This document shows, piece after piece, positions 26,184 through 36,124 of a stretch of DNA of 64,000 bases (the stretch's first letter is position 1; each line of letters begins with the position of its first letter). The stretch covers positions 248,001-312,000 of the forward strand of contig JAZQBM010000001.1 of the NCBI GenBank assembly GCA_045545735.1, read 5' to 3'. Under the pieces are notes generated by a model. That model made no database searches. It saw only the letters and a program-made list of their open reading frames with translations, and had not been told where the DNA came from. The DNA comes from Fimenecus sp045545735. Lineage in GTDB: Bacteria; Bacillota; Clostridia; Oscillospirales; Acutalibacteraceae. The position numbers and the translations under genes are program-made.

Positions 26184-26720
26184 TTATTCTCCTAATTCAA
26201 AAATACTATTTCCAAAACTATCAATACCAACGACTAAAGGAAATTTGTCAAATTCAAGTCTTTTTACAGACTCACATCCTAAATCATCAAAGGCAATTAC
26301 TTCACAGGATTTTATATGTTTTGAGGCAAGTGCCCCTGCACCACCTGTTGCACAAAAATACACCGCTTTATTTCTTACAATTGCATCAACAACTTCATTT
26401 GAGCGTGGACCTTTGCCAATCATACCTTTTAAGCCACAGTCGAGAAATTCGGGTGCAAATTTATCCATTCTGCTTGATGTTGTGGGTCCGCAACTACCGA
26501 TTGCAAGTCCATCAGGCGTTGGGGTTGGACCTGCATAATAAATACTTGCATTTTTCAAATTAAACGGCAACTCTTGACCATTATCAAGCATCGATTTAAT
26601 TCGTTTATGTGCCGCATCACGAGCAGTATAAACCGTTCCAGAAAGTAAAACGCGGTCACCTGCTTTTAACTTATCTACATATTCAATTAACTGAGCTGAA
26701 TTGAATGAATACTCAGGCAT
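26184..26720 (-). CDS. Class I fumarate hydratase (or tartrate dehydratase) beta subunit, orphan
   Basis: The 178-residue protein is the swivelling C-terminal/beta subunit of the Fe-S class I fumarase family. It shows LKAGDRVLLSGTVYTARDAAHKR, IYYAGPTPTPDG, GPTTSSRMDKFAPEFLDCGLKGMIGKGPRS, CATGGAGALASK and FDDLGCESVKRLEFDKFPLVV. In two-subunit enzymes the alpha subunit that carries the 4Fe-4S cluster is normally encoded next to it, but no alpha gene lies in this window. It sits 3 bases after the coiled-coil gene and directly before pcrA. Fumarate is the likely but unproven substrate; L-tartrate is an alternative. Confidence 0.87.
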   Translation of the reverse strand: MPEYSFNSAQLIEYVDKLKAGDRVLLSGTVYTARDAAHKRIKSMLDNGQELPFNLKNASIYYAGPTPTPDGLAIGSCGPTTSSRMDKFAPEFLDCGLKGMIGKGPRSNEVVDAIVRNKAVYFCATGGAGALASKHIKSCEVIAFDDLGCESVKRLEFDKFPLVVGIDSFGNSIFELGE

Positions 26721-26722
26721 AA

Positions 26723-27442
26723 TTAACCTTCTTTTATGTCGTTATTAAAATCGGAATCTACGTGTTCACTATATGAAATTACTGTAAAGTTTGTTTCATC
26801 ATCCATATCAAAGTCAAAGTTTTGTTCTTCAATACCTGTTAAATCTGTATGAAGATTAAGGAGCGTTGATGCAGAAGTATTAAGTTTTGTACCAAGTGCA
26901 TAAACATCCTTATGTAACTGTTCAAGTGAAGAGTTGAACTTCTTTGAAATCGCGTCAACGTCTTTAAGAAGTTGTTCAATTTCATTTGCTTCACGTTTAA
27001 CATCCTGAGATGCAATTGCACCAATATCTTTAGCTTTCGCTTTTGCATTATCTACAAGGTCATCAGAATAACGACGAGCGTCAATATATGCCGCACCAAT
27101 CTGCTTTTCTGCACGACGAAGTTTTTCGCTCTTTTCGTCAAAATCTGCAATCTGCTCGCTATACTTCTTATTCTCAGCAAGGGCAAGTTCAAGCTTTACA
27201 GTTAAATCTGAAACTTCTTTTTCTTTTTCATTGAGTTTTTCATTAACCTGTGTAAGATTTTCAAGCTTAACTTCAAGCTCATCAATTTTGCGTTTAAGCT
27301 CAAGAGATTCTTCACGCTTTGTATCAAGCATTGATTTAATATCGGCTGTTTCAGTCTGCAACTGTTCAACATAAGAGAGAACATCAGATTTTTTAAAGCC
27401 ACCGAACAATGTAGTTTTCATTACAGTAAATTCTTTACTCAT
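26723..27442 (-). CDS. DivIVA-like coiled-coil protein
   Basis: The 239-residue acidic protein has an N-terminus (TLFGGFKKSDVLSYVEQLQ) resembling the short lipid-binding head of DivIVA/GpsB proteins, followed by long heptad-rich helices from about 28 to 215 and an acidic unstructured tail. DivIVA proteins recognise curved membrane and recruit division, wall-growth or sporulation factors. The specific role here is inferred from architecture alone. It leads a three-gene unit with the fumarase beta subunit and pcrA. The start has AGAGGTA at good spacing. Sequence conservation is low outside the head. Confidence 0.7.
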   Translation of the reverse strand: MSKEFTVMKTTLFGGFKKSDVLSYVEQLQTETADIKSMLDTKREESLELKRKIDELEVKLENLTQVNEKLNEKEKEVSDLTVKLELALAENKKYSEQIADFDEKSEKLRRAEKQIGAAYIDARRYSDDLVDNAKAKAKDIGAIASQDVKREANEIEQLLKDVDAISKKFNSSLEQLHKDVYALGTKLNTSASTLLNLHTDLTGIEEQNFDFDMDDETNFTVISYSEHVDSDFNNDIKEG

Positions 27443-27592
27443 AGTTTTTACCTCTTACGTAAAATATCAATTTATTTTAACAGATTTTTTTAAATAAAAC
27501 AACACTTATTACAAATTTTATCGATAATCATAAAAATGAATAGACATTTAGAAAAAATAGTTGTAAAATAATATATATAGGAGGAATGCTTT

Positions 27593-28564
27593 ATGAAAAA
27601 AAGTACAAAAAAAGTTCTAAAAACTGCAGGAATTGTCGGTGCATCAGCTGCTGCAACTTATTTTTTAATCGGCAATTTTTTCTATTATGTGACACTTACA
27701 AAAAAAGGACTTGAAAATCCATTTGTTGCAAGAATTGCAAGCGGTTCTAAAAAAGGTGATGAAGAAAAAGACCGCCTTGATGCAATAAAGGAAGTCGGAA
27801 AAGAATGGTTTGACAATGTGAATAAAGAAAAACTCGCAATCAAATCATCAAATAGTGATAAAATCTTGCACGCAGATTTCATTTTCGCTGACAAAGAAAG
27901 TGATGTTTTTGTTATTGTAATTCACGGCTATACTTCAGACCCGCGTGGAATGGGAATCTATGCACAGAAATATCACGAGTTGGGTTATAATGTTCTGACA
28001 CCAAGTCTTAATGGTCACGCTGACAGTGAAGCATCTGTTGTTACAATGGGTTGGAAAGACAGACTTGATATTGTTGATTGGGTGAACTTCCTTGTTGAAA
28101 ATTACCCTAATTGTAAAATAATTCTTCACGGTGAATCAATGGGTTCAGCAACTACAATGATGACAACCGGTGAAGAATTACCTGACAATGTTAAGGTTGC
28201 AGTTGCTGATTGTGGCTACACTTCAGTTTGGGATATTTTCAGTAATAAAATTACAAACAATTTTAAGATGCACGAGTTTCCTACTTTGTACTCTGCAAAT
28301 CTTGTAAACAAAATGTATTCTGGATTTGATTTTAAAGAGGCATCTGCTGTTGAGCAGTTAAAAAAATCAAAAACACCAACAATTTTTATTCATGGTGATA
28401 AAGATACTTTTGTTCCGTATGAGATGCTTGATAAAGTGTACGAAGCGTGTGCAAGTGAAAAAGAGAAAATCACAATTCCCGATTCACCACACGCACGAAA
28501 CGCTTGTGTAAATCCTGAACTTTATTGGAATTCAATTACAAACTTTATTAACAAATACATATAA
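27593..28564 (+). CDS. Membrane-anchored alpha/beta hydrolase
   Basis: The 323-residue protein opens with a basic segment and one hydrophobic helix (about 11-33), likely an uncleaved anchor. An alpha/beta hydrolase domain of the BAAT/cutinase-like serine aminopeptidase type follows. The oxyanion strand FVIVIHGYTSDP, the nucleophile elbow HGESMGSATT, the acid in FIHGDKDTFVP and the terminal His in SPHARN complete a triad. Secreted or membrane-facing esterase or peptidase activity is likely, but the substrate is unknown. It is monocistronic, with SD GGAGG before ATG 27593 and a strong terminator after it. Confidence 0.85.
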   Translation: MKKSTKKVLKTAGIVGASAAATYFLIGNFFYYVTLTKKGLENPFVARIASGSKKGDEEKDRLDAIKEVGKEWFDNVNKEKLAIKSSNSDKILHADFIFADKESDVFVIVIHGYTSDPRGMGIYAQKYHELGYNVLTPSLNGHADSEASVVTMGWKDRLDIVDWVNFLVENYPNCKIILHGESMGSATTMMTTGEELPDNVKVAVADCGYTSVWDIFSNKITNNFKMHEFPTLYSANLVNKMYSGFDFKEASAVEQLKKSKTPTIFIHGDKDTFVPYEMLDKVYEACASEKEKITIPDSPHARNACVNPELYWNSITNFINKYI

Positions 28565-28569
28565 AGTGA

Positions 28570-28604
28570 AACTGCCTACTGAAGTTAGTAGGCAGTTATT
28601 TTTT
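28570..28604. terminator. Terminator between the alpha/beta hydrolase and uvrA
   Basis: AACTGCCTACT (28570-28580), 6-nt loop, AGTAGGCAGTT (28587-28597) and then a run of T. The two flanking genes are convergent. Confidence 0.88.
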
Positions 28605-31422
28605 ATAAAATTTTCTTAAGATATTGTCCCGTATATGACTTTTTACATTTTGCAACCTCTTCCGGAGTACCACAGGCAACAATTTTACCGCCCTTGTCTC
28701 CCCCTTCAGGACCTAAATCAATAATATGGTCTGCAGTTTTGATAACATCTAGATTATGCTCAATAACAATTACCGTGTTACCACCGTCAACGAGTTTTTG
28801 TAAAACCTCAATAAGTTTATGCACATCTGCACTGTGAAGACCTGTAGTAGGCTCATCAAGAATATAAACAGTTTTACCTGTTGAGCGTTTAGAAAGTTCT
28901 GTAGAAAGTTTTACGCGTTGTGCCTCGCCACCTGAAAGAGTTGTTGCAGACTGACCAAGCTTAATATAACCAAGACCTACATCATACAAAGTTTGAAGTT
29001 TTCTTTTGATTTTTGGAATATTGCCAAAGAATTCAAGTGCTTCTTCAACCGTCATTTCAAGCACATCAAAAATGCTCTTTCCTTTGTATTTTACTTCAAG
29101 AGTTTCGCGGTTATATCTTGCACCTTTACACACTTCACAAGGTACATACACATCAGCAAGAAAATGCATTTCGATTTTTACAATACCATCGCCCTGACAT
29201 GCTTCACAACGTCCGCCTTTGACATTGAATGAAAATCTACCTGAATTATAACCACGAACTTTAGCGTCTTGAGTTTGTGCAAAAAGTTCACGGATATCAG
29301 TAAACACACCCGTATAAGTTGCAGGGTTAGAACGCGGAGTTCTGCCTATTGGTGATTGGTCAATATCAATGACCTTATCAAGATATTCAAGACCTAAAAT
29401 CTTATCAAATTTACCTACTGATTTTTTCGCATTATTCAATTCGTTAGCAAGGTTTTTATAAAGGATTTCATTAATCAATGAAGATTTACCTGAACCTGAA
29501 ACACCTGTAATACAAGTAAAACAACCCAAAGGAAAATCAACATCAATCTTTTTCAAGTTATTTTCAGCCGCACCAACAACAGTAAGAACATTGCCGTTAC
29601 CTTTACGACGAATTTCAGGAACTGAAATTTTTCTTTTACCTGAAAGGTACATACCTGTGATTGACTCTTTACAATTTATTATGTCATCCACACTACCTGC
29701 ACAAACAACTTCACCACCGTGAACACCAGCTCCCGGGCCAATATCAACTATATAATCGGCTGCACGCATTGTATCTTCATCGTGTTCAACGACAATAAGA
29801 GTATTTCCCAAGTCACGTAGTCGCTGTAGTGTTCCAAGCAGTTTATCATTATCACGCTGATGCAATCCTATACTTGGCTCGTCAAGAATATACACAACAC
29901 CCATAAGTGAAGAACCAATTTGTGTTGCAAGTCTTATACGCTGACTTTCACCGCCCGAAAGAGTTCCTGATGAACGTGAAAGAGTAAGATATTCAAGTCC
30001 AACACTTTTTAGGAAACTAAGTCTGCTATTAATTTCTTTAAGAATTGATTCTGCAATAAACTGTTCTTTTTCAGTTAATTCAAGGTTGTTTATAAAATCA
30101 ATCGCTTTAACAATTGACATATCACAGAATTCGCTAATGTTTTTACCACCAACAGTAACTGAAAGAATTTCAGGTTTAAGACGTGTGCCGTCACAATCGG
30201 GACATTTGCAAGCAGTCATAACTTGCTCAATTTCCCATCTTGCCCAGTCACTTGTTGTTTCTTTATAACGGCGTTCAAGGTTGTTTATAACACCCTCAAA
30301 TTCTGACATATATGACCCCGAGCCATAAAGAGTTGGTCTTGTCATTTTAAGTTTTGACTCTGTACCGTAAAGAATTGCATTAACGCCATCTTTTGAAATA
30401 TCTTTAATTGGTGTTTTAAGCGTAAATCCAAATTGCTTACCAAGGGCAGTATAATACATTCCTGCAATTGAACCTTTGTCTGCTTTACTCCAACCACTTG
30501 CACATATACCACCATCAGCAATAGATAAATTCTTATTAGGAATTACAAGGTCAGGATTGACTTTCATAAATGTACCAAGACCCGTACAAGTAGGACAAGC
30601 ACCGTATGGATTATTAAATGAAAACATGCGAGGTGAAAGTTCATCCATACTTATTCCGTGCTCAGGACAAGCATAATTAAGTGAATAAAGGTATTCTTTA
30701 TCACCTATAACATCGATTATCACATTACCGCCCGAATGTTGAGTAGTTGTTTCGATAGAATCCGCAAGTCTAGTTCTTATGCCTTCTTTTACTACAAGTC
30801 TGTCAACAATAATTTCAATCGTATGCTTGAAAGTCTTTTGAAGTTTCATATCTTCAACAAGTTCAGTAATTTCGCCGTCAATTCTTGCTCTTACAAAACC
30901 TGCTTTTAACGCATTTGCAAGTTCTTTGGCATGCTCACCTTTTTTACCACGAACTACTGGTGAAAGAATCTGAAATTTTGTGCCTTCTGGCAAACTCATA
31001 ATACTATCAACAATCTGGTCAACAGTTTGTTGTTTGATTTCTCTGCCACAAACAGGACAATGAGGAATACCTATTCTTGCATATAAAAGTCGCAAATAGT
31101 CATAAATCTCCGTAACAGTGCCAACTGTTGAACGGGGATTTTTTGATGTTGTTTTTTGGTCGATTGAAATTGCAGGAGAAAGCCCCTCAATTGCCTCCAC
31201 ATTAGGTTTTTCCATCTGACCTAAGAACATTCTTGCGTAAGATGACAAAGACTCTATATAGCGTCTTTGTCCCTCAGCATAGATTGTATCAAAAGCAAGA
31301 GATGACTTACCCGAACCCGAAAGACCTGTAAAAACTACAAGTTTATCGCGTGGTATTTCAATATCAATATTCTTAAGATTATTTTCTTTTGCACCTTTAA
31401 TAATGATTTTATCGTGTGTCAT
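28603..31422 (-). CDS. uvrA: UvrABC excinuclease subunit A
   Basis: Damage-sensing ABC ATPase of nucleotide excision repair that loads UvrB. The 939-residue length is normal. Two ATPase halves are visible: Walker A FTGLSGSGKSSLAFD and ITGVSGSGKSSLIN, with signatures LSGGESQRIRLA and LSGGEAQRVKLS. The zinc modules CPVC, CPDC and CEAC...CEVC are complete, and the glycine-rich YNSGRFSFNVKGGRCE is present. It is directly adjacent to uvrB (0 nt spacing), the usual pair; uvrC is not in the window. The SD is GGAGA. Confidence 0.98.
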   Translation of the reverse strand: MTHDKIIIKGAKENNLKNIDIEIPRDKLVVFTGLSGSGKSSLAFDTIYAEGQRRYIESLSSYARMFLGQMEKPNVEAIEGLSPAISIDQKTTSKNPRSTVGTVTEIYDYLRLLYARIGIPHCPVCGREIKQQTVDQIVDSIMSLPEGTKFQILSPVVRGKKGEHAKELANALKAGFVRARIDGEITELVEDMKLQKTFKHTIEIIVDRLVVKEGIRTRLADSIETTTQHSGGNVIIDVIGDKEYLYSLNYACPEHGISMDELSPRMFSFNNPYGACPTCTGLGTFMKVNPDLVIPNKNLSIADGGICASGWSKADKGSIAGMYYTALGKQFGFTLKTPIKDISKDGVNAILYGTESKLKMTRPTLYGSGSYMSEFEGVINNLERRYKETTSDWARWEIEQVMTACKCPDCDGTRLKPEILSVTVGGKNISEFCDMSIVKAIDFINNLELTEKEQFIAESILKEINSRLSFLKSVGLEYLTLSRSSGTLSGGESQRIRLATQIGSSLMGVVYILDEPSIGLHQRDNDKLLGTLQRLRDLGNTLIVVEHDEDTMRAADYIVDIGPGAGVHGGEVVCAGSVDDIINCKESITGMYLSGKRKISVPEIRRKGNGNVLTVVGAAENNLKKIDVDFPLGCFTCITGVSGSGKSSLINEILYKNLANELNNAKKSVGKFDKILGLEYLDKVIDIDQSPIGRTPRSNPATYTGVFTDIRELFAQTQDAKVRGYNSGRFSFNVKGGRCEACQGDGIVKIEMHFLADVYVPCEVCKGARYNRETLEVKYKGKSIFDVLEMTVEEALEFFGNIPKIKRKLQTLYDVGLGYIKLGQSATTLSGGEAQRVKLSTELSKRSTGKTVYILDEPTTGLHSADVHKLIEVLQKLVDGGNTVIVIEHNLDVIKTADHIIDLGPEGGDKGGKIVACGTPEEVAKCKKSYTGQYLKKIL

Positions 31423-33369
31423 TTATTTCTCCGATTTTAATTTTTCAATTTTATCACGTAAATATGCAGCATGTTCAAACTCAAGAATTTTAGCCGCTGC
31501 TTTCATTTCTTCTGTAAGTCTGATAATAAGTTTTTGCTTTTCTTCACGGCTCATTCGTTTCTTACCAGATTTGTCTCGACTTGAAATTTCAAGAATTTCT
31601 CGAACATCTTTTGTTATAGTCTGTGGAATAATGCCGTGTTCTTCATTATAAGCAATTTGCTTTTCACGACGTCTATATGTTTCTTCAATGGCTCTTTCCA
31701 TTGATTTTGTAACGGTATCAGCATACATAATTACTTGTCCGTTAGCATTACGAGCTGCACGACCAATAATCTGAACAAGCGAAGTTTCAGAACGCAAAAA
31801 TCCTTCCTTATCAGCATCAAGAATTGCAATAAGTGAGACTTCAGGAATATCAAGACCCTCACGGAGAAGATTGATGCCCACAAGAACATCAAACTCGCCC
31901 AATCTCAAATCACGGATTAACTCCATACGCTCAATAGTGTCGATGTCATAATGCATATAACGAACTTTAATTCCATGTTGAGAAAGATAATCAGTAAGAT
32001 TTTCTGCCATTTTTTTGGTAAGAGTTGTTACGAGAACACGCTCTTTCTTTTCAATACGAATATTGATTTCTGATATTAAATCATCAATTTGTCCTTCTGT
32101 TCCACGCACTGATATTTCAGGGTCAAGAAGACCTGTAGGGCGAATAACCTGTTCAGCCGTTTGTACACTTTTTTCTGCCTCAAATGGACCTGGTGTGGCA
32201 CTTACAAATATTTTTTGGTGTGTTTTACCATAAAACTCGTCAAAAGTTAAAGGTCTGTTATCATATGCAGATGGTAAACGGAAGCCAAAATTTATAAGGC
32301 TTTCTTTTCTTGAACGGTCACCACCATACATACCTCTAACCTGTGGTAATGTGACATGGGATTCGTCTACAAAAAGCACATAATCATCAGGGAAATAGTC
32401 AAGAAGTGTAAATGGTGGTTCACCAGGTTTTCTACCTGACATAATGGCAGAATAGTTTTCAATACCCTTACAGAAGCCTGTTTCACGCAACATTTCCATA
32501 TCATATTCTGTTCTTTGACGGATTCTTTGTGCCTCAATTAGTTTGCCTTGTTTTTCAAATTCGGCAACCTGCATTTCCATTTCATTATTGATTTTTTGAA
32601 GTGCCTCTTCCATTTTTTCGGGCGAAACAACGTAGTGTGATGCAGGATAAATAGCAATGTGTGATACAACATTTTTGACTGCACCGGTTAAAGCATTAAT
32701 TTCACTTATTCTATCGATTTCGTCACCAAAAAATTCAACTCTTATTGCAGTATCATTTGAATACACAGGGAAAATTTCAACAATATCTCCCCTTACTCTA
32801 AACTTATTACGAATGAAATTAATATCGTTACGCTCATATTGAATTTCAACAAGTTTCGCGATTAAATCATCACGACTTTTCTCCATACCGGTACGTAAAG
32901 AAATAACCATACTCTTGTAATCAATTGGGTCGCCCAATGAATAGATACAAGAAACACTTGCAACTATGATTACGTCACGTCTTTCAGATAGTGCAGACGT
33001 TGCAGAGTGTCGTAATTTGTCAATTTCATCATTGATTGCAGAGTCTTTTTCAATGTAAGTATCAGTTGTTGCTATATATGCTTCAGGTTGATAGTAATCG
33101 TAATAGGATACGAAGTATTCAACTGCATTTTCAGGAAAAAATTCTTTAAATTCAGCACAAAGTTGTCCTGCGAGAGTTTTATTGTGTGCAAGAACAAGTG
33201 TAGGTCTGTTCAATTTCGCAATAATATTTGCCATAGTAAATGTTTTGCCGGAGCCCGTAACACCCAGCAAAGTTTGTTCTTTATAACCTTTATTGACACC
33301 ATCAACAAGTTTTTCAATTGCTTGTGGTTGGTCTCCTGTCGGCTTATAATCACTTACTAACTTAAACAT
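31423..33369 (-). CDS. uvrB: UvrABC excinuclease subunit B
   Basis: Helicase-like damage-verification subunit that hands the site to UvrC. The 648-residue protein has MFKLVSDYKPTGDQPQAI, Walker A LLGVTGSGKTFTMA, the YYDYYQPEAYI beta-hairpin region, DESHVTLPQ, the helicase motif VI IIGRAARNANGQV, and a C-terminal UVR domain (IIRLTEEMKAAAKILEFEHAA). The start is ATG 33369 with GAGAGGTA; an ATG at 33387 lies only about 5 nt from the predicted transcription start and is rejected. It heads the uvrB-uvrA operon. Confidence 0.97.
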   Translation of the reverse strand: MFKLVSDYKPTGDQPQAIEKLVDGVNKGYKEQTLLGVTGSGKTFTMANIIAKLNRPTLVLAHNKTLAGQLCAEFKEFFPENAVEYFVSYYDYYQPEAYIATTDTYIEKDSAINDEIDKLRHSATSALSERRDVIIVASVSCIYSLGDPIDYKSMVISLRTGMEKSRDDLIAKLVEIQYERNDINFIRNKFRVRGDIVEIFPVYSNDTAIRVEFFGDEIDRISEINALTGAVKNVVSHIAIYPASHYVVSPEKMEEALQKINNEMEMQVAEFEKQGKLIEAQRIRQRTEYDMEMLRETGFCKGIENYSAIMSGRKPGEPPFTLLDYFPDDYVLFVDESHVTLPQVRGMYGGDRSRKESLINFGFRLPSAYDNRPLTFDEFYGKTHQKIFVSATPGPFEAEKSVQTAEQVIRPTGLLDPEISVRGTEGQIDDLISEINIRIEKKERVLVTTLTKKMAENLTDYLSQHGIKVRYMHYDIDTIERMELIRDLRLGEFDVLVGINLLREGLDIPEVSLIAILDADKEGFLRSETSLVQIIGRAARNANGQVIMYADTVTKSMERAIEETYRRREKQIAYNEEHGIIPQTITKDVREILEISSRDKSGKKRMSREEKQKLIIRLTEEMKAAAKILEFEHAAYLRDKIEKLKSEK

Positions 33370-33398
33370 AAAATACCTCTCGCACATTTGTTCGTCTT

Positions 33399-33427
33399 AT
33401 TATACAACAAACTATAAATAAAATCAA
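33399..33427 (-). promoter_or_regulatory. Promoter of uvrB-uvrA
   Basis: On the minus strand, TTGATT (33427-33422), a 17-nt spacer, then TATAAT (33404-33399). No LexA-type (Bacillus DinR) operator is obvious around it. Confidence 0.65.
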
Positions 33428-33488
33428 CATTATCACAAAAATATTTGCATAAAAATCATATAGAATTCAGTTTTTGAGGTAACAAATT

Positions 33489-34073
33489 ATGATGAATTAT
33501 ATATGGATTGCAATTATATTCTTTTCGGTTATAGTGTCCGTATTCAACGGTACTGTCAATCAACTTTCTAACGGAATAATTTCAAGCGGAAATACTGCAG
33601 TTGATTTATGTTTGTCGCTTTTAGGAACTTTCTGCTTATGGAACGGATTAATGAATATAGCAGAAAAATCGGGGTTATCAAAAACCTTTTCAAAATTAAT
33701 GTCACCAATACTTTGTAAACTTTTTAAAGGATTAGATAAAAATAGCGAAGCAATTTTGCCCATTAGTCTTAACATAACATCAAATCTTTTAGGTCTTTCA
33801 AATGCTGCAACACCCATTGGAATAGAGGCTATGAAAAAACTTTCAAGAGAAAATCAAGGCAAAAATACTCCAAGCAATAATATGGTACTATTTGTTGTAA
33901 TGAATTCAGCCGCATTGCGATTAATTCCATCAACGATTGCGGGAATTCGAGCAAATCACGACTCCCATAACCCTTTAGAAATCATAGTTCCGTCAATATT
34001 TACTTCAATTTGTGCATTAACTGTTGGCATAACAATGACCAAAATACTTGAAAGGTTCTTTAAGCATGATTAA
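33489..34073 (+). CDS. spmA: Spore maturation protein A
   Basis: Nucleoside-recognition (Gate) domain membrane protein needed for spore core dehydration. The 194-residue protein has several hydrophobic segments and the Gate-domain pattern SPILCKLFKG...ISLNITSNLLGLSNAATPIGIEAMK. Its partner spmB follows with an 8-nt overlap, the arrangement found in Bacillus and Clostridium. GAGGTAA precedes the ATG. Its presence supports an endospore-forming lineage. It is probably transcribed by a sporulation sigma factor, as no sigma-A promoter is evident just upstream. Confidence 0.93.
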   Translation: MMNYIWIAIIFFSVIVSVFNGTVNQLSNGIISSGNTAVDLCLSLLGTFCLWNGLMNIAEKSGLSKTFSKLMSPILCKLFKGLDKNSEAILPISLNITSNLLGLSNAATPIGIEAMKKLSRENQGKNTPSNNMVLFVVMNSAALRLIPSTIAGIRANHDSHNPLEIIVPSIFTSICALTVGITMTKILERFFKHD

Positions 34074-34590
34074 CATTTCTGATTATATTTTGCCTATATT
34101 TATTCTGATAATTGTTGGATTTGGTGTTTACAAAAAAATCGATGTTTTTGGCACATTTATTGATGGTGCGAAAAAGGGATTTGATGTATTTTTATCAATT
34201 CTCCCCTCTTTAACTGCACTTTTTCTTGCTGTACAAATGCTTAAATCTTCACAAGGAATAGATATTATAACAAAGTTGCTAGCACCTGTTGCAGATTTTC
34301 TTAAAATCCCCGTAGAAACACTTCCGATGTGCATACTGTCACCAATTTCGGGTGGTGGCTCATTAAGCGTTTTTGAGTCAATTATAAGCGAATACGGACC
34401 TGATTCATATATAGGTAGAGTCGCATCTATTATGATGGGGTCAACAGAAACTACATTTTATGCAATTGCTGTTTATTACGGTGCTGTAGGAATAAAAAAA
34501 ATACGACACACAGCTATTTGCTCGCTGTGTGCCGATTTTACAAGTTTTATTTTAGCAGGAATAATCGTGAGATTATTTTTCTATCAATGA
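34066..34590 (+). CDS. spmB: Spore maturation protein B
   Basis: Partner of SpmA in spore core dehydration. The 174-residue protein has four to five hydrophobic segments and the Gate-domain blocks PSLTALFLAVQMLKSSQG and LSPISGGGSLSVFESII, ending with SIMMGSTETTFYAIAVYYG. The start is ATG 34066 behind AAAGG, overlapping the spmA end by 8 nt; a TTG at 34048 is rejected. The 3' end overlaps the end of convergent gpmI by 18 nt, so the two transcripts must run into each other. Confidence 0.93.
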   Translation: MINISDYILPIFILIIVGFGVYKKIDVFGTFIDGAKKGFDVFLSILPSLTALFLAVQMLKSSQGIDIITKLLAPVADFLKIPVETLPMCILSPISGGGSLSVFESIISEYGPDSYIGRVASIMMGSTETTFYAIAVYYGAVGIKKIRHTAICSLCADFTSFILAGIIVRLFFYQ

Positions 34591-36108
34591 AACGCCACTC
34601 ATTTCAGCAGGAATCTCGAGTCCCATAATGTCAAGCATTGTTGGAGAAAGGTCGCAAAGTTTACCGCCCTCTTGTTTAAGAGTACACTCTTTACCAACTA
34701 CAACCAATGGAACAGGATTTGTTGTATGAGCTGTGAATGGTGAACCATCATCTTCATACATCTTATCAGCATTACCGTGGTCAGCAGTAATAAGAATTAC
34801 GCCATCCATTTGCATAACTGCATCAACAAGTTTGCCAACACATTCGTCAACTGCTTCAACAGCCTTAACTGCAGCGTCAAAAATACCTGTGTGACCAACC
34901 ATATCGCAGTTAGCGTAGTTGAGAATTACAACATCATATTTTCCACTTAAAATCTGTTCACAAGCAGCGTCACAAACTTCGTAAGCACTCATTTCAGGTT
35001 TTAAGTCGAATGTTGAAATCTTTGGTGAGTCAATAAGAACTCTGTCTTCACCGGGGTAAACTTTTTCTTCGCCGCCGTTGTAGAAGAATGTAACGTGTGC
35101 ATACTTCTGTGTTTCAGCGATACGAAGCTGAGTTTTGCCGAGTTTTGAAAGATACTCACCCATTGTATTTGTAAGTGTTTCAGGCTTATATGCAACATTT
35201 ACATTTGGCATTTCAGCATCATACTGTGTCATACAAACATAATAAAGTGGGAAGAATGCTTTTCTCTCAAATCCTGTAAAATCAGGGTCAACAAAAGTTC
35301 TTGTGATTTCTCTTGCTCTGTCAGGACGGAAGTTAAAGAAAATAACTGAATCATTTGCAGAAATTGCATCTGCACCATCAACAACTGTTGGCATAACAAA
35401 TTCATCTGTAAGGTACTTACCGTCTTCGTCAATTGTTTCGTATGACTTTTTAACTGCTTCAAGTGCTGAATCAGTTGCAATGCCTTCACGGTTAACCATA
35501 GCATTATAAGCCATACCAACTCTATCCCACATATTGTCACGGTCCATAGCGTAAAATCTACCCATAACAGTAGCGATTTTACCAACGCCGATTTCTTTAC
35601 ATTTTTCTTCAAGTTCTGCAACAAAATCAACACCTGAACTTGGTGGAACATCACGACCGTCAAGAAGTGCATGAACATATACTTTTTCAAGACCATTTTT
35701 CTTTGCAAGCTCTAAAAGTGCATAAAGATGTGTGTTGTGGCTATGAACACCACCGTCTGAAAGAAGACCAATAAGGTGAAGTGCAGAATTGTTCTTTTTG
35801 CAATTCTCAATAGCACCCATAAATACATCATTTGTGAAGAAATCGCCATCCTGAATTGACTTTGTAATCCTTGTCAATTCCTGATAAACAACACGTCCTG
35901 CACCGATATTAGTATGACCTACCTCAGAGTTACCCATCTGTCCGTCAGGAAGACCAACATCCATACCTGATGCACCAATATAAGTCATTGGGTTATTCTT
36001 AAAAATTTCGTCAAGTCTTGGTGTATTAGCCGCTGTGATTGCATTACCGTAATCACTTGGGTTGTAACCAAAACCATCCATAATACATAAAACTACAGGT
36101 TTTTTCAT
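34573..36108 (-). CDS. gpmI: 2,3-bisphosphoglycerate-independent phosphoglycerate mutase
   Basis: Manganese alkaline-phosphatase-fold enzyme that interconverts 3- and 2-phosphoglycerate in glycolysis. The 511-residue protein shows MDGFGYNPSDYGNAI, the catalytic Ser in GQMGNSEVGHTNIGAG, HALLDGRDVPP, FNFRPDRAREITR, YANCDMVGHTGI and ADHGNADKM. AAAAGGTG precedes ATG 36108. It is last in the pgk-tpiA-gpmI operon, 16 nt after tpiA. The Mn-dependent, pH-sensitive family is the one used in spore formers. Confidence 0.97.
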   Translation of the reverse strand: MKKPVVLCIMDGFGYNPSDYGNAITAANTPRLDEIFKNNPMTYIGASGMDVGLPDGQMGNSEVGHTNIGAGRVVYQELTRITKSIQDGDFFTNDVFMGAIENCKKNNSALHLIGLLSDGGVHSHNTHLYALLELAKKNGLEKVYVHALLDGRDVPPSSGVDFVAELEEKCKEIGVGKIATVMGRFYAMDRDNMWDRVGMAYNAMVNREGIATDSALEAVKKSYETIDEDGKYLTDEFVMPTVVDGADAISANDSVIFFNFRPDRAREITRTFVDPDFTGFERKAFFPLYYVCMTQYDAEMPNVNVAYKPETLTNTMGEYLSKLGKTQLRIAETQKYAHVTFFYNGGEEKVYPGEDRVLIDSPKISTFDLKPEMSAYEVCDAACEQILSGKYDVVILNYANCDMVGHTGIFDAAVKAVEAVDECVGKLVDAVMQMDGVILITADHGNADKMYEDDGSPFTAHTTNPVPLVVVGKECTLKQEGGKLCDLSPTMLDIMGLEIPAEMSGVSLIEK

Positions 36109-36124
36109 TTAATTCACCTTTTAA

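Noticed and set aside
35229..35708. A 159-codon open frame overlapping gpmI on the same strand
   Set aside because: Out-of-frame shadow rich in Leu, Gln and Lys, with no SD; gpmI is fully conserved in the other frame.
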